Shown here piece after piece: positions 17,336 through 25,445 of a stretch of 64,000 nucleotides of DNA (position 1 is its first letter; each line of letters starts with the position of its first letter). Where the stretch lies: assembly GCF_052119425.1 (NCBI RefSeq), contig NZ_JBQKFH010000012.1, positions 1-64,000 on the forward strand. The letters are read 5' to 3'. The notes under the pieces are model-generated. The model was not told where the DNA came from. It ran no database searches and saw only the letters and a program-made list of their open reading frames with translations. The stretch comes from Enterococcus_E cecorum_C (lineage in GTDB: Bacteria; Bacillota; Bacilli; Lactobacillales; Enterococcaceae). The position numbers were made by a program, and so were the translations under genes.

Positions 17336-17425
17336 TTATAAACTATTCAATTTTTCTATTATCTGTTCGCTCATTCTTTTGGTTACGTGATTATAGATTT
17401 TTAATGCGGTGTTAGATGTTTTAGC
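17336..17425 (-). pseudogene. Relic of a phage-type tyrosine recombinase (integrase), C-terminus only
   Basis: On the minus strand a 29-codon frame encodes AKTSNTALKIYNHVTKRM followed by SEQIIEKLNSL and a stop. This looks like the C-terminal end of phage/ICE integrases, where the tyrosine in the I-Y-x-H-V segment is the catalytic nucleophile. A stop codon lies immediately upstream (17426-17428) and no other integrase boxes were found, so it is a decayed fragment. It hints at a past integration behind groEL. It is short, so chance similarity cannot be excluded. Confidence 0.5.
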
Positions 17426-17522
17426 TTAATATATCATTAGTTAGTGATTTCTAGGAAGGATATGGAATATATTTGCAGAATTAAAAAGTTAGTTAAAATT
17501 TAGCAAACGAATCAAACGACGA

Positions 17523-17551
17523 TTGACAAAAGCTAAAGGGCGGCCTATACT
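17523..17551 (+). promoter_or_regulatory. Promoter of the mgtE unit
   Basis: TTGACA (17523-17528) and TATACT (17546-17551) are exactly 17 bp apart, near sigma-A consensus. They lie about 43 bp before the ORF that precedes mgtE. Confidence 0.8.
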
Positions 17552-17593
17552 TCCAGTGGAATTCTAATTTTAAAGATTAATGGGGGTGTTGAT

Positions 17594-17776
17594 ATGAGTG
17601 AAGATCCGAGTCATTTGAGTCAAGAAGCGATGAACATTTTCCTAATTTTAGAGCAACGAATGTTAATTGCTTCCCAAAGTAATCTAATTTATGGAGGATG
17701 CGAAGATGCAAACACTACAATCAAATATCAGCCCATTAATTTTGAGCCAACAGTTGGAAAACTTTTATCCTATTGA
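17594..17776 (+). CDS. 60-codon upstream ORF overlapping the start of mgtE (possible leader peptide)
   Basis: An ATG with a good SD (GGGGGTG, 8 nt upstream) opens a 60-codon frame directly after the mgtE promoter. It runs 71 nt into mgtE in a different frame. The first part (MSEDPSHLSQEAMNIFLILE) looks protein-like and the second half is simply the overlap. The mgtE SD GGAGG lies inside it, so ribosomes on this ORF must affect mgtE initiation. I do not recognise a family. It may be a regulatory leader or a small protein; coding is supported only by SD, start and promoter placement. Confidence 0.5.
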   Translation: MSEDPSHLSQEAMNIFLILEQRMLIASQSNLIYGGCEDANTTIKYQPINFEPTVGKLLSY

Positions 17777-19025
17777 TGTAGCAGCGATTATTTCAAACTA
17801 TTCTGATGAGCAATTGACTACTTTAATTCCATTATTAGACAAAAATATTTGGGCGCAAATTATTGAACAATTAAACAGTACAATTCAACAAAAAATTTTA
17901 GTCAAAATGTCATTGGAACAGGTTATAGCGATTTTTGAACAGATGTCTAAAGATGATGTTGTTGATTTACTAGGTGAGCTCCCCTTTTCAACGCGTAAGG
18001 CAGTTTTGAAAAAAATGAAGGAGCAAGATCGAAAAATAATTGAGTCGTTGCAAAAATTTCCTTCAGATAGTGCTGGAGGGATTATGACTACTGAGTATAT
18101 CGCGTTGAATGAAAATTTAACAATGGCTCAGGCTTTGGCAAAAATAAAAGAAATCGCTCCTGAATCTGAAATTATTTCTGTAATCTATCTCTTAAATAAT
18201 GAAAAACAATTAGTTGGGACGATAAATTTACGTCAAATTTTGATTCATAAGGATAATGATTTGCTTAAAACGTTTCAGGACAAAGTATTTCTTACTGTTT
18301 ATCCAGATATGGACCAAGAAGAAGTATCACAAATTGTTTCAAAATATGATTTAATTGCAATACCTGTTATTAATCATCGGCAGCAATTATTAGGTATTAT
18401 CACGGTGGATGATATTATCGATGTAATTATCGATGAGCAAACTGAGGACTTACTTGGACTTGGTGGGGTGGATAAAGAAGAACGTTTAGACATGCCTTTA
18501 CTTGCTTCGGTTTCTAAACGTTTACCTTGGTTATTAGTGAATCTATTAACAGCTTTTTTAGCTTCTTTTACAGTAGGGTTGTTCCAATCTACTATCCAAA
18601 AAGTCGTTGTTTTGGCATCTGTCATGTCGATTGTAGCTGGTATGGGAGGTAATGCAGGAACACAGACTTTATCATTAATGATTCGTAGTATCGCATTAGG
18701 AAAAATTCAAGTGAGAAAAGAATGGCAATTTTTATCAAAAGAATTTTGTTTAAGTCTTATTAACGGTGCCGTAACGGGATTGGTTACAGGTGTGACATTG
18801 TATTTTTATTATCATAATTTCTATTTAGGCTTGATTATTTTTATTGCGATGATTGGTAATCTTATTATTGCTGGTGTCTTTGGTTATGTCATTCCAATTT
18901 TATTGAAAAAAGTTAACATTGATCCTGCGATTGCTTCATCAATTTTTTTAACAACTTTGACAGATGTGGGTGGATTTTTTATCTTTTTGATGTTAGCTAA
19001 AATCTTTTTACCTTTTCTTAAATAA
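17706..19025 (+). CDS. mgtE: Magnesium transporter MgtE
   Basis: MgtE is a dimeric Mg2+ channel gated by cytoplasmic Mg2+. The 439 residues follow the family order: an N domain of helical repeats (about 10-125), two CBS domains (about 130-250), a plug helix, and a C-terminal membrane domain with five helices and the pore signature VAGMGGNAGTQ. ATG 17706 is chosen because GGAGG (17693-17697) lies 8 nt upstream; an in-frame ATG at 17691 overlaps that SD. It is preceded by an overlapping ORF and followed about 100 bp later by a terminator. Confidence 0.95.
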   Translation: MQTLQSNISPLILSQQLENFYPIDVAAIISNYSDEQLTTLIPLLDKNIWAQIIEQLNSTIQQKILVKMSLEQVIAIFEQMSKDDVVDLLGELPFSTRKAVLKKMKEQDRKIIESLQKFPSDSAGGIMTTEYIALNENLTMAQALAKIKEIAPESEIISVIYLLNNEKQLVGTINLRQILIHKDNDLLKTFQDKVFLTVYPDMDQEEVSQIVSKYDLIAIPVINHRQQLLGIITVDDIIDVIIDEQTEDLLGLGGVDKEERLDMPLLASVSKRLPWLLVNLLTAFLASFTVGLFQSTIQKVVVLASVMSIVAGMGGNAGTQTLSLMIRSIALGKIQVRKEWQFLSKEFCLSLINGAVTGLVTGVTLYFYYHNFYLGLIIFIAMIGNLIIAGVFGYVIPILLKKVNIDPAIASSIFLTTLTDVGGFFIFLMLAKIFLPFLK

Positions 19026-19127
19026 TGTTTAGCGCTTGTTTTAAAATATAAAAAATTCAGATGGCAAAAAGCAAGTTTTTTTAGCATTAAATGAAAGATT
19101 TCTATTTTTATGAATGATAAAGTCAAA

Positions 19128-19169
19128 CCTTTCCTTCCACATTATAATCACGGAAGGAAAGGCTTTTTT
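19128..19169 (+). terminator. Terminator after mgtE
   Basis: CCTTTCCTTCC (19128-19138) and GGAAGGAAAGG (19152-19162) form an 11-bp stem followed by CTTTTTT. It lies 100 bp past mgtE, against the stop of the convergent merR-type gene. Confidence 0.85.
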
Positions 19170-19941
19170 AATTTTCAGTATAAAACTTAATGATTTCTGC
19201 TAGTAAATCGGTGGAGGGAGCAATGGTTTTTTCATCATAATACGCACGAAAACGCTCATCAGCTTGATACATTTCAGCTAAATTCCGATGATAAGTAGCA
19301 TTATAATAGGGAGAAACTGTTGTCAACCAGGTTTTATGAGCCTCAAAAGCCTTTTGCGCTGTATCATTTGGTAGCTCTTGAGGATGTGAAAGTAAGGAAT
19401 TTAAAGCTTGGATTAAAGTCTTTTCTGCATCTTGCATGGTTTCAAATTGCTCTGGGGTTAAGTCTAACCATTTTTGATTACTTTTTTGAACGGCTTCTTC
19501 ACCATATTTTTCCCGTATTTCTTGGCCGTATTTCTCTTCATTTTCAGCTAATTTTTGTTTTTTAAAGTAGTTGAATTTTTCTTGATCAGTCATAGTTATT
19601 TCTCCTTGGTATTCTTGTAAAGTTTTTGCTAATGCTTGGATTTGTTGCTCTAATGAAATTTTTTGTTGGATTAATTTCATTTGTTGTGATTGTAATGTTT
19701 GGTAAATAGTAACCTTATCTTGTGCCATAATTGCTTGAATTTCAATTAAGCTAAGTCCAAACGATTTAAAGAATAGTATTTGTTGAAGACGGGTAACTTC
19801 CTCTGAGCCATAGATACGATAACCATTGGAGCGAATGGCTTTTGGTTTGAGTAAGTCAATTTCATCATAATAGTGTAAGGTTCGTTTACTCACACCGCTT
19901 AATTTAGCGAGTTGTTGGATTGTGTACTCCATTGTGCTCAT
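19168..19941 (-). CDS. MerR-family regulator with C-terminal TipAS-type domain
   Basis: The 257-residue regulator begins with a MerR helix-turn-helix (YTIQQLAKLSGVSKRTLHYYDEI... pattern), followed by a dimerisation coiled coil (about 75-120). The C-terminal TipAS-like domain (about 135-255) is the drug-binding module of TipA-type proteins, which recognise thiopeptides or other hydrophobic ligands. An upstream promoter with 19-bp spacing shows MerR-type autoregulation. The start may be ATG 19941 or the ATG three codons later, since SD-like sequence fits both. Targets are unknown; the divergent CPBP protease gene is a candidate. Confidence 0.88.
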   Translation of the reverse strand: MSTMEYTIQQLAKLSGVSKRTLHYYDEIDLLKPKAIRSNGYRIYGSEEVTRLQQILFFKSFGLSLIEIQAIMAQDKVTIYQTLQSQQMKLIQQKISLEQQIQALAKTLQEYQGEITMTDQEKFNYFKKQKLAENEEKYGQEIREKYGEEAVQKSNQKWLDLTPEQFETMQDAEKTLIQALNSLLSHPQELPNDTAQKAFEAHKTWLTTVSPYYNATYHRNLAEMYQADERFRAYYDEKTIAPSTDLLAEIIKFYTEN

Positions 19942-19966
19942 CCTTTCTCCTCTTAATTACAGTTCT

Positions 19967-19997
19967 ATCATAAGCAATGACGTTACGGTAGAGTCAA
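19967..19997 (-). promoter_or_regulatory. MerR-type promoter with 19-bp spacer
   Basis: On the minus strand TTGACT (complement 19992-19997) and TATGAT (complement 19967-19972) are separated by 19 bp. The stretched spacer contains a CTACCGTAACGTC-type dyad. This is the standard architecture of promoters that MerR regulators untwist, and it indicates autoregulation. Confidence 0.8.
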
Positions 19998-20131
19998 GTG
20001 TTTTTTATCAATTTAACTTTATTTTTTTTCGTTCTTTTGAGAATTTACCTGATAGGTTTTCCGACCATAGACCTATTTAATATTTTATAATTTATGTTAC
20101 AGTCAATATATCAATATATGGAGGTGCATGT

Positions 20132-21004
20132 ATGCAAAATATTCATTATTTTAAAGAGAATCCGCCAAAATCATGGTGGCGTCCGATTGTAGCGACATTC
20201 TTGGTTTTTGCCCTTTGTGGTGGTGTAGGATCTATTCCAATATCCATCTTGATTTCTATTTTTACGAAGGAATCCTTATCGCAAGTTACCGAAAACAGTA
20301 TCAGTGGGGAGTTAGGTTCTTTATTTGGCTTTGGTTTTGCACTAATTGGAATAATCTATTGGAATAAACGGATGAATCATCGTCCAATCGCATCATTAGG
20401 CTTCAAAAAAGAGAATTTTTCAAGTCAATATTTTTTAGGGTTTCTAATTGGTGCCTTTTCTCTAGCTCTTTTAGCAGTAGTTACGATGCTTTTAGGTAGT
20501 ATTCACTTTAAGTTAAATCCGTATATGAACTTTGGCTTAATTCTATTATTGTTACTTGGGTTTATCATTCAAGGTTTAACCGAGGAAGTATTATGCCGTG
20601 GTTATTTACAAGGTAGTTTAAGTGCATTGATGGATGAAAAGTGGGCAATTATCATTAGTGCGGTCTTTTTTGCAGTATTACATGGCGCAAATCCTGGCAT
20701 TCAAGTATTACCATTGATCAATTTATTTATTTTCGGCTTGGTCTTTAGCTTATTATATGCGTATAGCGAAAATATTTTATTTGTAGGTGCTGCTCATAGT
20801 GCTTGGAATTTTTTCCAAGGTCCATTTTTCGGGGTACAAGTAAGTGGGACGGAATCCATAACTTCAGTATTAAAAGCAAGTATTCCGCAAGCAAACTTCA
20901 TTAATGGTGGTTCTTTTGGAATCGAAGGTAGCATATTAACAACAGTATTTGGCATTTTTTGCTGTGTATTATTATCTCAACTCATATTAAAGAAAAGAAA
21001 ATAA
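20132..21004 (+). CDS. CPBP-family intramembrane metalloprotease
   Basis: The 290-residue protein has about eight hydrophobic segments. The three CPBP (Abi/CAAX protease) motifs are present: EEVLCRG with E151, E152 and R156; FFAVLHG with H184; and HSAWN with H222 and N226. These form a metal site inside the membrane. Relatives act in bacteriocin self-immunity, protein processing or stress responses. The substrate is not indicated here. SD GGAGGTG precedes the ATG. It is monocistronic with its own terminator and divergent from the TipAS-type regulator. Confidence 0.88.
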   Translation: MQNIHYFKENPPKSWWRPIVATFLVFALCGGVGSIPISILISIFTKESLSQVTENSISGELGSLFGFGFALIGIIYWNKRMNHRPIASLGFKKENFSSQYFLGFLIGAFSLALLAVVTMLLGSIHFKLNPYMNFGLILLLLLGFIIQGLTEEVLCRGYLQGSLSALMDEKWAIIISAVFFAVLHGANPGIQVLPLINLFIFGLVFSLLYAYSENILFVGAAHSAWNFFQGPFFGVQVSGTESITSVLKASIPQANFINGGSFGIEGSILTTVFGIFCCVLLSQLILKKRK

Positions 21005-21009
21005 GTTTT

Positions 21010-21049
21010 TAAGCCAATGATACTCAAATTTGAGGCGTTGGCTTTTTAT
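21010..21049 (+). terminator. Terminator of the CPBP protease gene
   Basis: AAGCCAA and TTGGCTT flank an inner CTCAAATTTGAG palindrome, and TTTTT follows directly. Confidence 0.85.
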
Positions 21050-21063
21050 TGTATTGACAGATG

Positions 21064-21072
21064 TGTTATAAT
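21064..21072 (+). promoter_or_regulatory. Extended -10 promoter of pncB-nadE
   Basis: TGT-TATAAT at 21064-21072 is an extended -10 with a consensus hexamer. No convincing -35 lies 17 bp upstream. The nearby TTGACA at 21054 is too close to pair with it. Confidence 0.5.
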
Positions 21073-21136
21073 GTTTGCAAATATATTTTTATGAAATCAT
21101 TGGTTGATGATTCCGATATTGAAAGGAATGTTAAAT

Positions 21137-22612
21137 ATGCAGAAGTTATATCCGGATGATAGTCTAACCTTACATACCGACATGTATCAAATTAATATGA
21201 TGCAAACTTACTTTGAACTTGGTCGCCATAATTTAAATGTTGTTTTTGAATGTTATTTCAGAGACATGCCATTTAAGCACGGCTATGCTATTTTTGCTGG
21301 TCTTGAAAGAATTATTGATTATTTGAGCAATTTGACTTTTAGCGATTCTGATATCGAATATTTACGTAATGAATACAATTACTCAGAAGAATTTTTAGAT
21401 TATTTAGCAAATTTCAAGTTTACTTGTACGGTGCGTTCAGCTTTAGAGGGCGATTTGGTCTTTAATAATGAGCCGATTTTACAAATTGAAGGTCCATTAG
21501 CACAGGCTCAACTCGTCGAAACAGCTTTGTTAAATATTGTTAACTTCCAAACATTAATTGCAACTAAAGCGGCTCGCATTAAATCGGTTATCGGTCAAGA
21601 TCCATTATTAGAATTTGGAACACGTCGCGCGCAAGATTTGGATGCAGCGATTTGGGGGACACGTGCAGCCTATATTGGGGGTGCAGATGCCACAAGTAAT
21701 GTCCGCGCTGGTAAAATTTTTGGAATCCCAGCTAGTGGGACTCATGCGCATGCGTTAGTGCAATCTTATGGTAATGATTATGATGCATTTATGGCATATG
21801 CAAAAACACATAAAGATTGTGTCTTTTTGGTTGATACGTATGATACTTTGCGTTTAGGTGTTCCTAGTGCCATTCGTGTTGCGAAAGAATTAGGAGATAA
21901 GATTAATTTCTTAGGTGTACGGATTGATAGTGGTGACATGGCTTATATTTCAAAACGTGTCCGCGAACAATTAGATGAAGCCGGTTTTCCTAATGCCAAA
22001 ATTTATGCTTCAAATGATTTAGATGAAAGTACGATTTTAAGCTTGAAGATGCAAAAAGCAAAAATTGATGTTTGGGGAGTCGGTACGAAATTAATCACTG
22101 CGTATAACCAACCTTCATTAGGGGCTGTCTATAAGATGGTTTCAATTGAAAATGAAGAGGGAGAAATGGTAGATACGATTAAGCTTTCAAGCAATGCGGA
22201 AAAAGTAACTACGCCAGGTAAGAAACAAGTTTGGCGTATCACTCGTAATTCTGATGGTAAGTCACAAGGGGATTATATTACACTTTGGGATGAAGATCCA
22301 CGCAAAGAAGACGAAATCTTTATGTTCCACCCAGTGCATACTTTCATTAATAAGACGGTGACTGATTTTACTGCGCGACCTTTATTACAAGATATTTTTG
22401 TTGATGGCAAGCTCGTTTATCAAAAACCAAACTTAGAAGAAATTAAACATTATGCCCAACAAAACTTAGATTCATTATGGGAAGAATATAAACGTGATTT
22501 AAATCCGCAAAAATATCCTGTAGACCTTTCTACGGATTGTTGGAACCATAAGATGAATTTATTAGATAAGGTTAGAAAAGCAACTTTTGAGCAACATAAT
22601 TTGATGAAATAA
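21137..22612 (+). CDS. pncB: Nicotinate phosphoribosyltransferase
   Basis: PncB makes nicotinate mononucleotide from nicotinate and PRPP, the entry of the NAD salvage pathway. The 491 residues contain the N-terminal LHTDMYQINMMQTYFE motif, the catalytic-site region EFGTRRAQD, the GTHAHA segment and the phosphate-binding RIDSGDMAY. ATG 21137 is preferred to upstream ATGs because AGGA lies 9 nt before it. It forms an operon with nadE 13 bp downstream, which completes NAD synthesis after the NadD step. Confidence 0.96.
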   Translation: MQKLYPDDSLTLHTDMYQINMMQTYFELGRHNLNVVFECYFRDMPFKHGYAIFAGLERIIDYLSNLTFSDSDIEYLRNEYNYSEEFLDYLANFKFTCTVRSALEGDLVFNNEPILQIEGPLAQAQLVETALLNIVNFQTLIATKAARIKSVIGQDPLLEFGTRRAQDLDAAIWGTRAAYIGGADATSNVRAGKIFGIPASGTHAHALVQSYGNDYDAFMAYAKTHKDCVFLVDTYDTLRLGVPSAIRVAKELGDKINFLGVRIDSGDMAYISKRVREQLDEAGFPNAKIYASNDLDESTILSLKMQKAKIDVWGVGTKLITAYNQPSLGAVYKMVSIENEEGEMVDTIKLSSNAEKVTTPGKKQVWRITRNSDGKSQGDYITLWDEDPRKEDEIFMFHPVHTFINKTVTDFTARPLLQDIFVDGKLVYQKPNLEEIKHYAQQNLDSLWEEYKRDLNPQKYPVDLSTDCWNHKMNLLDKVRKATFEQHNLMK

Positions 22613-22625
22613 AAGGAATGATTCG

Positions 22626-23450
22626 ATGAGTTTACAAGAAAAAATTATTCAAGCTTTAGGTGTAAAACCAACCATTCATCCAGAAGAAGAAGTAAGAAAA
22701 AGTGTGGAATTTCTGAAAGATTATATGAAGAAACACCCATTTTTAAAAACCTATGTCTTAGGAATTAGTGGGGGACAAGATTCGTCACTAGCTGGACGTT
22801 TGGCACAATTAGCCATGGAAGAACTTAGAGTGGAATTGAATGATGACGCTTATCAATTTATTGCTGTTCGTTTACCCTATGGCAATCAAGCGGATGAAGA
22901 GGATGCAAATCGGGCATTAAAATTTATTCAGGCGGACCGTGTATATACTGTAAATATTAAAGCGCCAGTTGATGGGCAAGTAGCGGCCTTAGAAGAAGCT
23001 GGTGTGACAGTTAGTGACTTCAATAAAGGGAATATGAAGGCGCGTCAACGGATGATTACGCAATATGCGATTGCTGGAGAAAATAAAGGTGCAGTCATTG
23101 GTACCGACCATGCGGCAGAAAATATTACAGGCTTCTTTACAAAATTTGGCGATGGGGGCGCTGATATTTTACCGATTTTTAGATTAAATAAACGTCAAGG
23201 GAAGCAACTACTCGCTTATTTAGGTGCTGAACCGGCCATCTATGAAAAAGTGCCAACTGCTGATTTAGAAGATGATAAACCATTAATTGCAGATGAAGTA
23301 GCTTTAGGCGTGACTTATGATGAAATTGACGATTATCTTGAAGGTAAATCTGTCAGTGAAAAAGCTCGTACCACTATTGAAAATTGGTGGCATAAGACTG
23401 AACATAAACGTCATTTACCAATTACCATTTTTGATGATTTTTGGAAATAG
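22626..23450 (+). CDS. nadE: Ammonia-dependent NAD+ synthetase
   Basis: NadE adenylates and amidates nicotinate adenine dinucleotide to give NAD+. The 274-residue length fits the ammonia-dependent, glutaminase-free form. The ATP pyrophosphatase P-loop GISGGQDSS is at 46-54, and the later GTDHAAENITGFFTKFGDGG segment is also typical. It is the second gene of pncB-nadE, with a strong terminator after it. Confidence 0.97.
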   Translation: MSLQEKIIQALGVKPTIHPEEEVRKSVEFLKDYMKKHPFLKTYVLGISGGQDSSLAGRLAQLAMEELRVELNDDAYQFIAVRLPYGNQADEEDANRALKFIQADRVYTVNIKAPVDGQVAALEEAGVTVSDFNKGNMKARQRMITQYAIAGENKGAVIGTDHAAENITGFFTKFGDGGADILPIFRLNKRQGKQLLAYLGAEPAIYEKVPTADLEDDKPLIADEVALGVTYDEIDDYLEGKSVSEKARTTIENWWHKTEHKRHLPITIFDDFWK

Positions 23451-23465
23451 GCGGTTAATAGAAAT

Positions 23466-23511
23466 GCAAAAAAACCACAACTTTCGACTGTCAAAGTTGT
23501 GGTTTTTTTTT
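23466..23511. terminator. Bidirectional terminator between nadE and a LysR gene
   Basis: AAAAAACCACAACTTT pairs with AAAGTTGTGGTTTTTT around an 8-nt loop. A and T tracts on the two sides serve both converging genes. Confidence 0.95.
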
Positions 23512-24331
23512 AGAATAGTTTTTCAGCTAATAGTTGTAATTTTTGATTAATGGCAACGATATTTTCGCGCAAATTATCTTTACGAACGATGGAATAAAAA
23601 TGTCGTTTATTATCTTTAGGTAGCTGGCTAAAATGAATTGACGGATCTAAAGTACAACGAGGGACGATGGATTGCCCAACCCCATTTTTTAGCATGGAAC
23701 CAATCATTTCATCGGTATCAATTTCAATAATTTTAGGCTCGATTGGATGATTTTGTAGATAATGTTGATTTAATTGACGTAAAGATAAATCATCATTACC
23801 TAATAGCCAATATTCACTACTTAAATCTCCGGCTAAAACGAGTTCATCCATTGCCAAAGTTGTTTTGTTAAATTCTTTGTGGTGGTCTACTTGCTCGATT
23901 AAGCCAATATCGATTTTGCTATTTTCAAGCCATTCTGCAATTTCATCACTGGTTGAAACCTTAAAGACAAAATCCACTCTTGGAAAAGCAGTCAGTAAGT
24001 GGCTCACTAGCTTAGGCAAATAATAAACGGCACAAAAATGTGAACTGGCAATGACACAGGTTTCACGTAGATTTTTTTGTTGACTGACTTTTTTTACGGC
24101 ATGATCCCACTCGTTTAAGATTTTCAAAATTTTAGGATACATATAATCAGCCTCAGCCGTGGGAAGAATTTCTTGTTTGCCATTGCGGATAAATAATGGA
24201 ACGGTCAACATTTCTTCCAATTTCTTGATTTGTGCAGATACAGTAGGTTGGGATAAGAACAATGAATCTGCCGAGCGTGTAAAATTATGTGTTTCGTAAA
24301 CAGAGATAAACGTTCGAAGTAGTTGAAACAA
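23510..24331 (-). CDS. LysR-family transcriptional regulator
   Basis: The 273-residue protein starts with a LysR winged helix-turn-helix: LLRTFISVYETHNFTRSAD, then LSQPTVSAQIKKLE. A periplasmic-binding-like effector domain follows (about 90-265). The ligand and targets cannot be read from sequence. It lies 27 bp after nrdI on the same strand, so the two may be co-transcribed, and it converges on nadE. It is slightly shorter than the usual 290-310 residues, but both domains look complete. Confidence 0.88.
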   Translation of the reverse strand: MFQLLRTFISVYETHNFTRSADSLFLSQPTVSAQIKKLEEMLTVPLFIRNGKQEILPTAEADYMYPKILKILNEWDHAVKKVSQQKNLRETCVIASSHFCAVYYLPKLVSHLLTAFPRVDFVFKVSTSDEIAEWLENSKIDIGLIEQVDHHKEFNKTTLAMDELVLAGDLSSEYWLLGNDDLSLRQLNQHYLQNHPIEPKIIEIDTDEMIGSMLKNGVGQSIVPRCTLDPSIHFSQLPKDNKRHFYSIVRKDNLRENIVAINQKLQLLAEKLF

Positions 24332-24358
24332 AATTTGGCCTCCCTTTATTTATTTCAA

Positions 24359-24811
24359 TTAATCTTTGAAATGAACTAATTTTTCATAGATATTTTGGAC
24401 ATCTTGAGTTGTTCCACGAAGTTCAAAATCAGCGATAAATGGAACTTTGAATTCTTCAGCATATTGTTTAGCCGTTAAGCAATATTGATGATTAAAGTTG
24501 CGATTTCCACTGCCAATGACGCCTAAACATTTTTTCGCATTTTCACCAAAACGGATATATTCTCTAAAAGGTTCTGTCAGAATTTCCACATCGCCATTAT
24601 CTACGCCATTACCTCCCTCTAAATAGGTTGGCACAAAGGCGAAAAAGTCACTTGTTTCATTTTCAGGAATCGTTTGTAAATGCACTTCTTTGGCTTGAAT
24701 TAAAGGATAGTTTTCGTCTAACTCGTGTTGCGCTTTTGCAAATTCAACTAATTTTTGGATAAAGGCACGCGTATTGCCTGAAATTGAGATAAAACGTACA
24801 TCTATTGTCAT
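24359..24811 (-). CDS. nrdI: Flavodoxin-like NrdI
   Basis: NrdI is an FMN protein that supplies the oxidant used to build the Mn2-tyrosyl radical of NrdF. The 150-residue protein has the phosphate-binding loop SISGNTRAF and the flavin-contact segments PTYLEGGNG and GSGNRNFN. ATG 24811 is chosen because GGAGG lies 8 nt upstream; an ATG two codons earlier abuts the SD. It is about 21 kb from nrdHEF, an unlinked arrangement, and no NrdR box was seen here, only a TATAAT with extended -10. Confidence 0.93.
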   Translation of the reverse strand: MTIDVRFISISGNTRAFIQKLVEFAKAQHELDENYPLIQAKEVHLQTIPENETSDFFAFVPTYLEGGNGVDNGDVEILTEPFREYIRFGENAKKCLGVIGSGNRNFNHQYCLTAKQYAEEFKVPFIADFELRGTTQDVQNIYEKLVHFKD

Positions 24812-24858
24812 TTTCATACCTCCAACCTATATTATAACATCAATGTCAAATCAACGCA

Positions 24859-24897
24859 CAAAAAAACCTTGAAGAATTGAAAAAATATCTTCAAAGT
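24859..24897 (-). terminator. Terminator of the YxjI-like gene
   Basis: On the minus strand CTTTGAAGA and TCTTCAAGG form the stem with an AT-rich loop, followed by seven T residues. It lies just past the stop at 24906. Confidence 0.8.
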
Positions 24898-24905
24898 TTG
24901 CTTGA

Positions 24906-25433
24906 TTAATCAGTAATTAGTGAGGCTTGATAATTTAATTCAGCATTTTTAGCCTCTCTTTTAGAACGATTATATAACCAATAATCCATAACTGCAGCGA
25001 TACAGATACATTTCGGAGCATTTTTTTCGTTAGGTATGTCTAAACTATAATAATTACCTGTTAAAAAATTGGCTTTATCCATCGTCATAATGCGCTCGTT
25101 AAAATGGTGAATTTGATATTTATGTTGGTAAATATCCCCATGCGCAGCCCAATGAAGTTGTTTGATGTAATAAAAATCTCCCGGCCAGTTAAATATTTTG
25201 CGCATTTCACCGACTTTTTGATAGTTTTCGTAAATGATAAATTTGCTACCAAAGATGATGCTTGCTTGTTTAATGCTGGCGACTAATTGTCCGTTCATTT
25301 TATAAAGAAGTAAGGCATCTCGCTTTCTGCCCCAATTACCCACCATCAAATATATATCATGATTTTTTTCATCTTTAACAATGGTTCTTGTTCGTTTTGA
25401 AAGTTGATGCTGTTGAATGTAGAATTCAGGCAT
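24906..25433 (-). CDS. YxjI/LURP-one-related family protein
   Basis: The 175-residue protein has a beta-rich, evenly spaced pattern (YLMVGNWGRKRDALLLY, then WPGDFYYIKQ) that resembles the LURP-one-related/YxjI family, a tubby-like barrel. A conserved-looking C-terminal segment contains MDYWLYNRSKRE. There is no catalytic motif or signal peptide. The bacterial role of this family is unknown. It lies 12 bp after a HAD phosphatase gene on the same strand, so the two probably share a transcript. The family call is moderate. Confidence 0.65.
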   Translation of the reverse strand: MPEFYIQQHQLSKRTRTIVKDEKNHDIYLMVGNWGRKRDALLLYKMNGQLVASIKQASIIFGSKFIIYENYQKVGEMRKIFNWPGDFYYIKQLHWAAHGDIYQHKYQIHHFNERIMTMDKANFLTGNYYSLDIPNEKNAPKCICIAAVMDYWLYNRSKREAKNAELNYQASLITD

Positions 25434-25445
25434 TGCAATCCCTTC

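Larger units (their letters stand above)
17260..17593. other. 334-bp gap between groEL and the ORF upstream of mgtE
   Basis: The gap contains the groEL terminator, a tyrosine-recombinase relic on the minus strand (17336-17425) and the mgtE promoter (17523-17551). No M-box (ykoK) magnesium riboswitch motif is seen. Only about 36 nt separate the expected transcript start from the first ORF, too short for one. Confidence 0.6.

Noticed and set aside
17300..17593. M-box (ykoK) riboswitch for mgtE
   Set aside because: None of the conserved M-box segments is seen and the leader after the promoter is only about 36 nt to the first ORF.
17594..17705. Upstream ORF of mgtE as a frameshifted MgtE N-terminus
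   Set aside because: The 37 codons before the overlap do not resemble the MgtE N domain, and the mgtE frame has its own SD, start and full N domain.
21054..21072. TTGACA and TATAAT before pncB as one promoter
   Set aside because: The hexamers are only 7 bp apart, too close to be a -35/-10 pair; only the extended -10 is kept.
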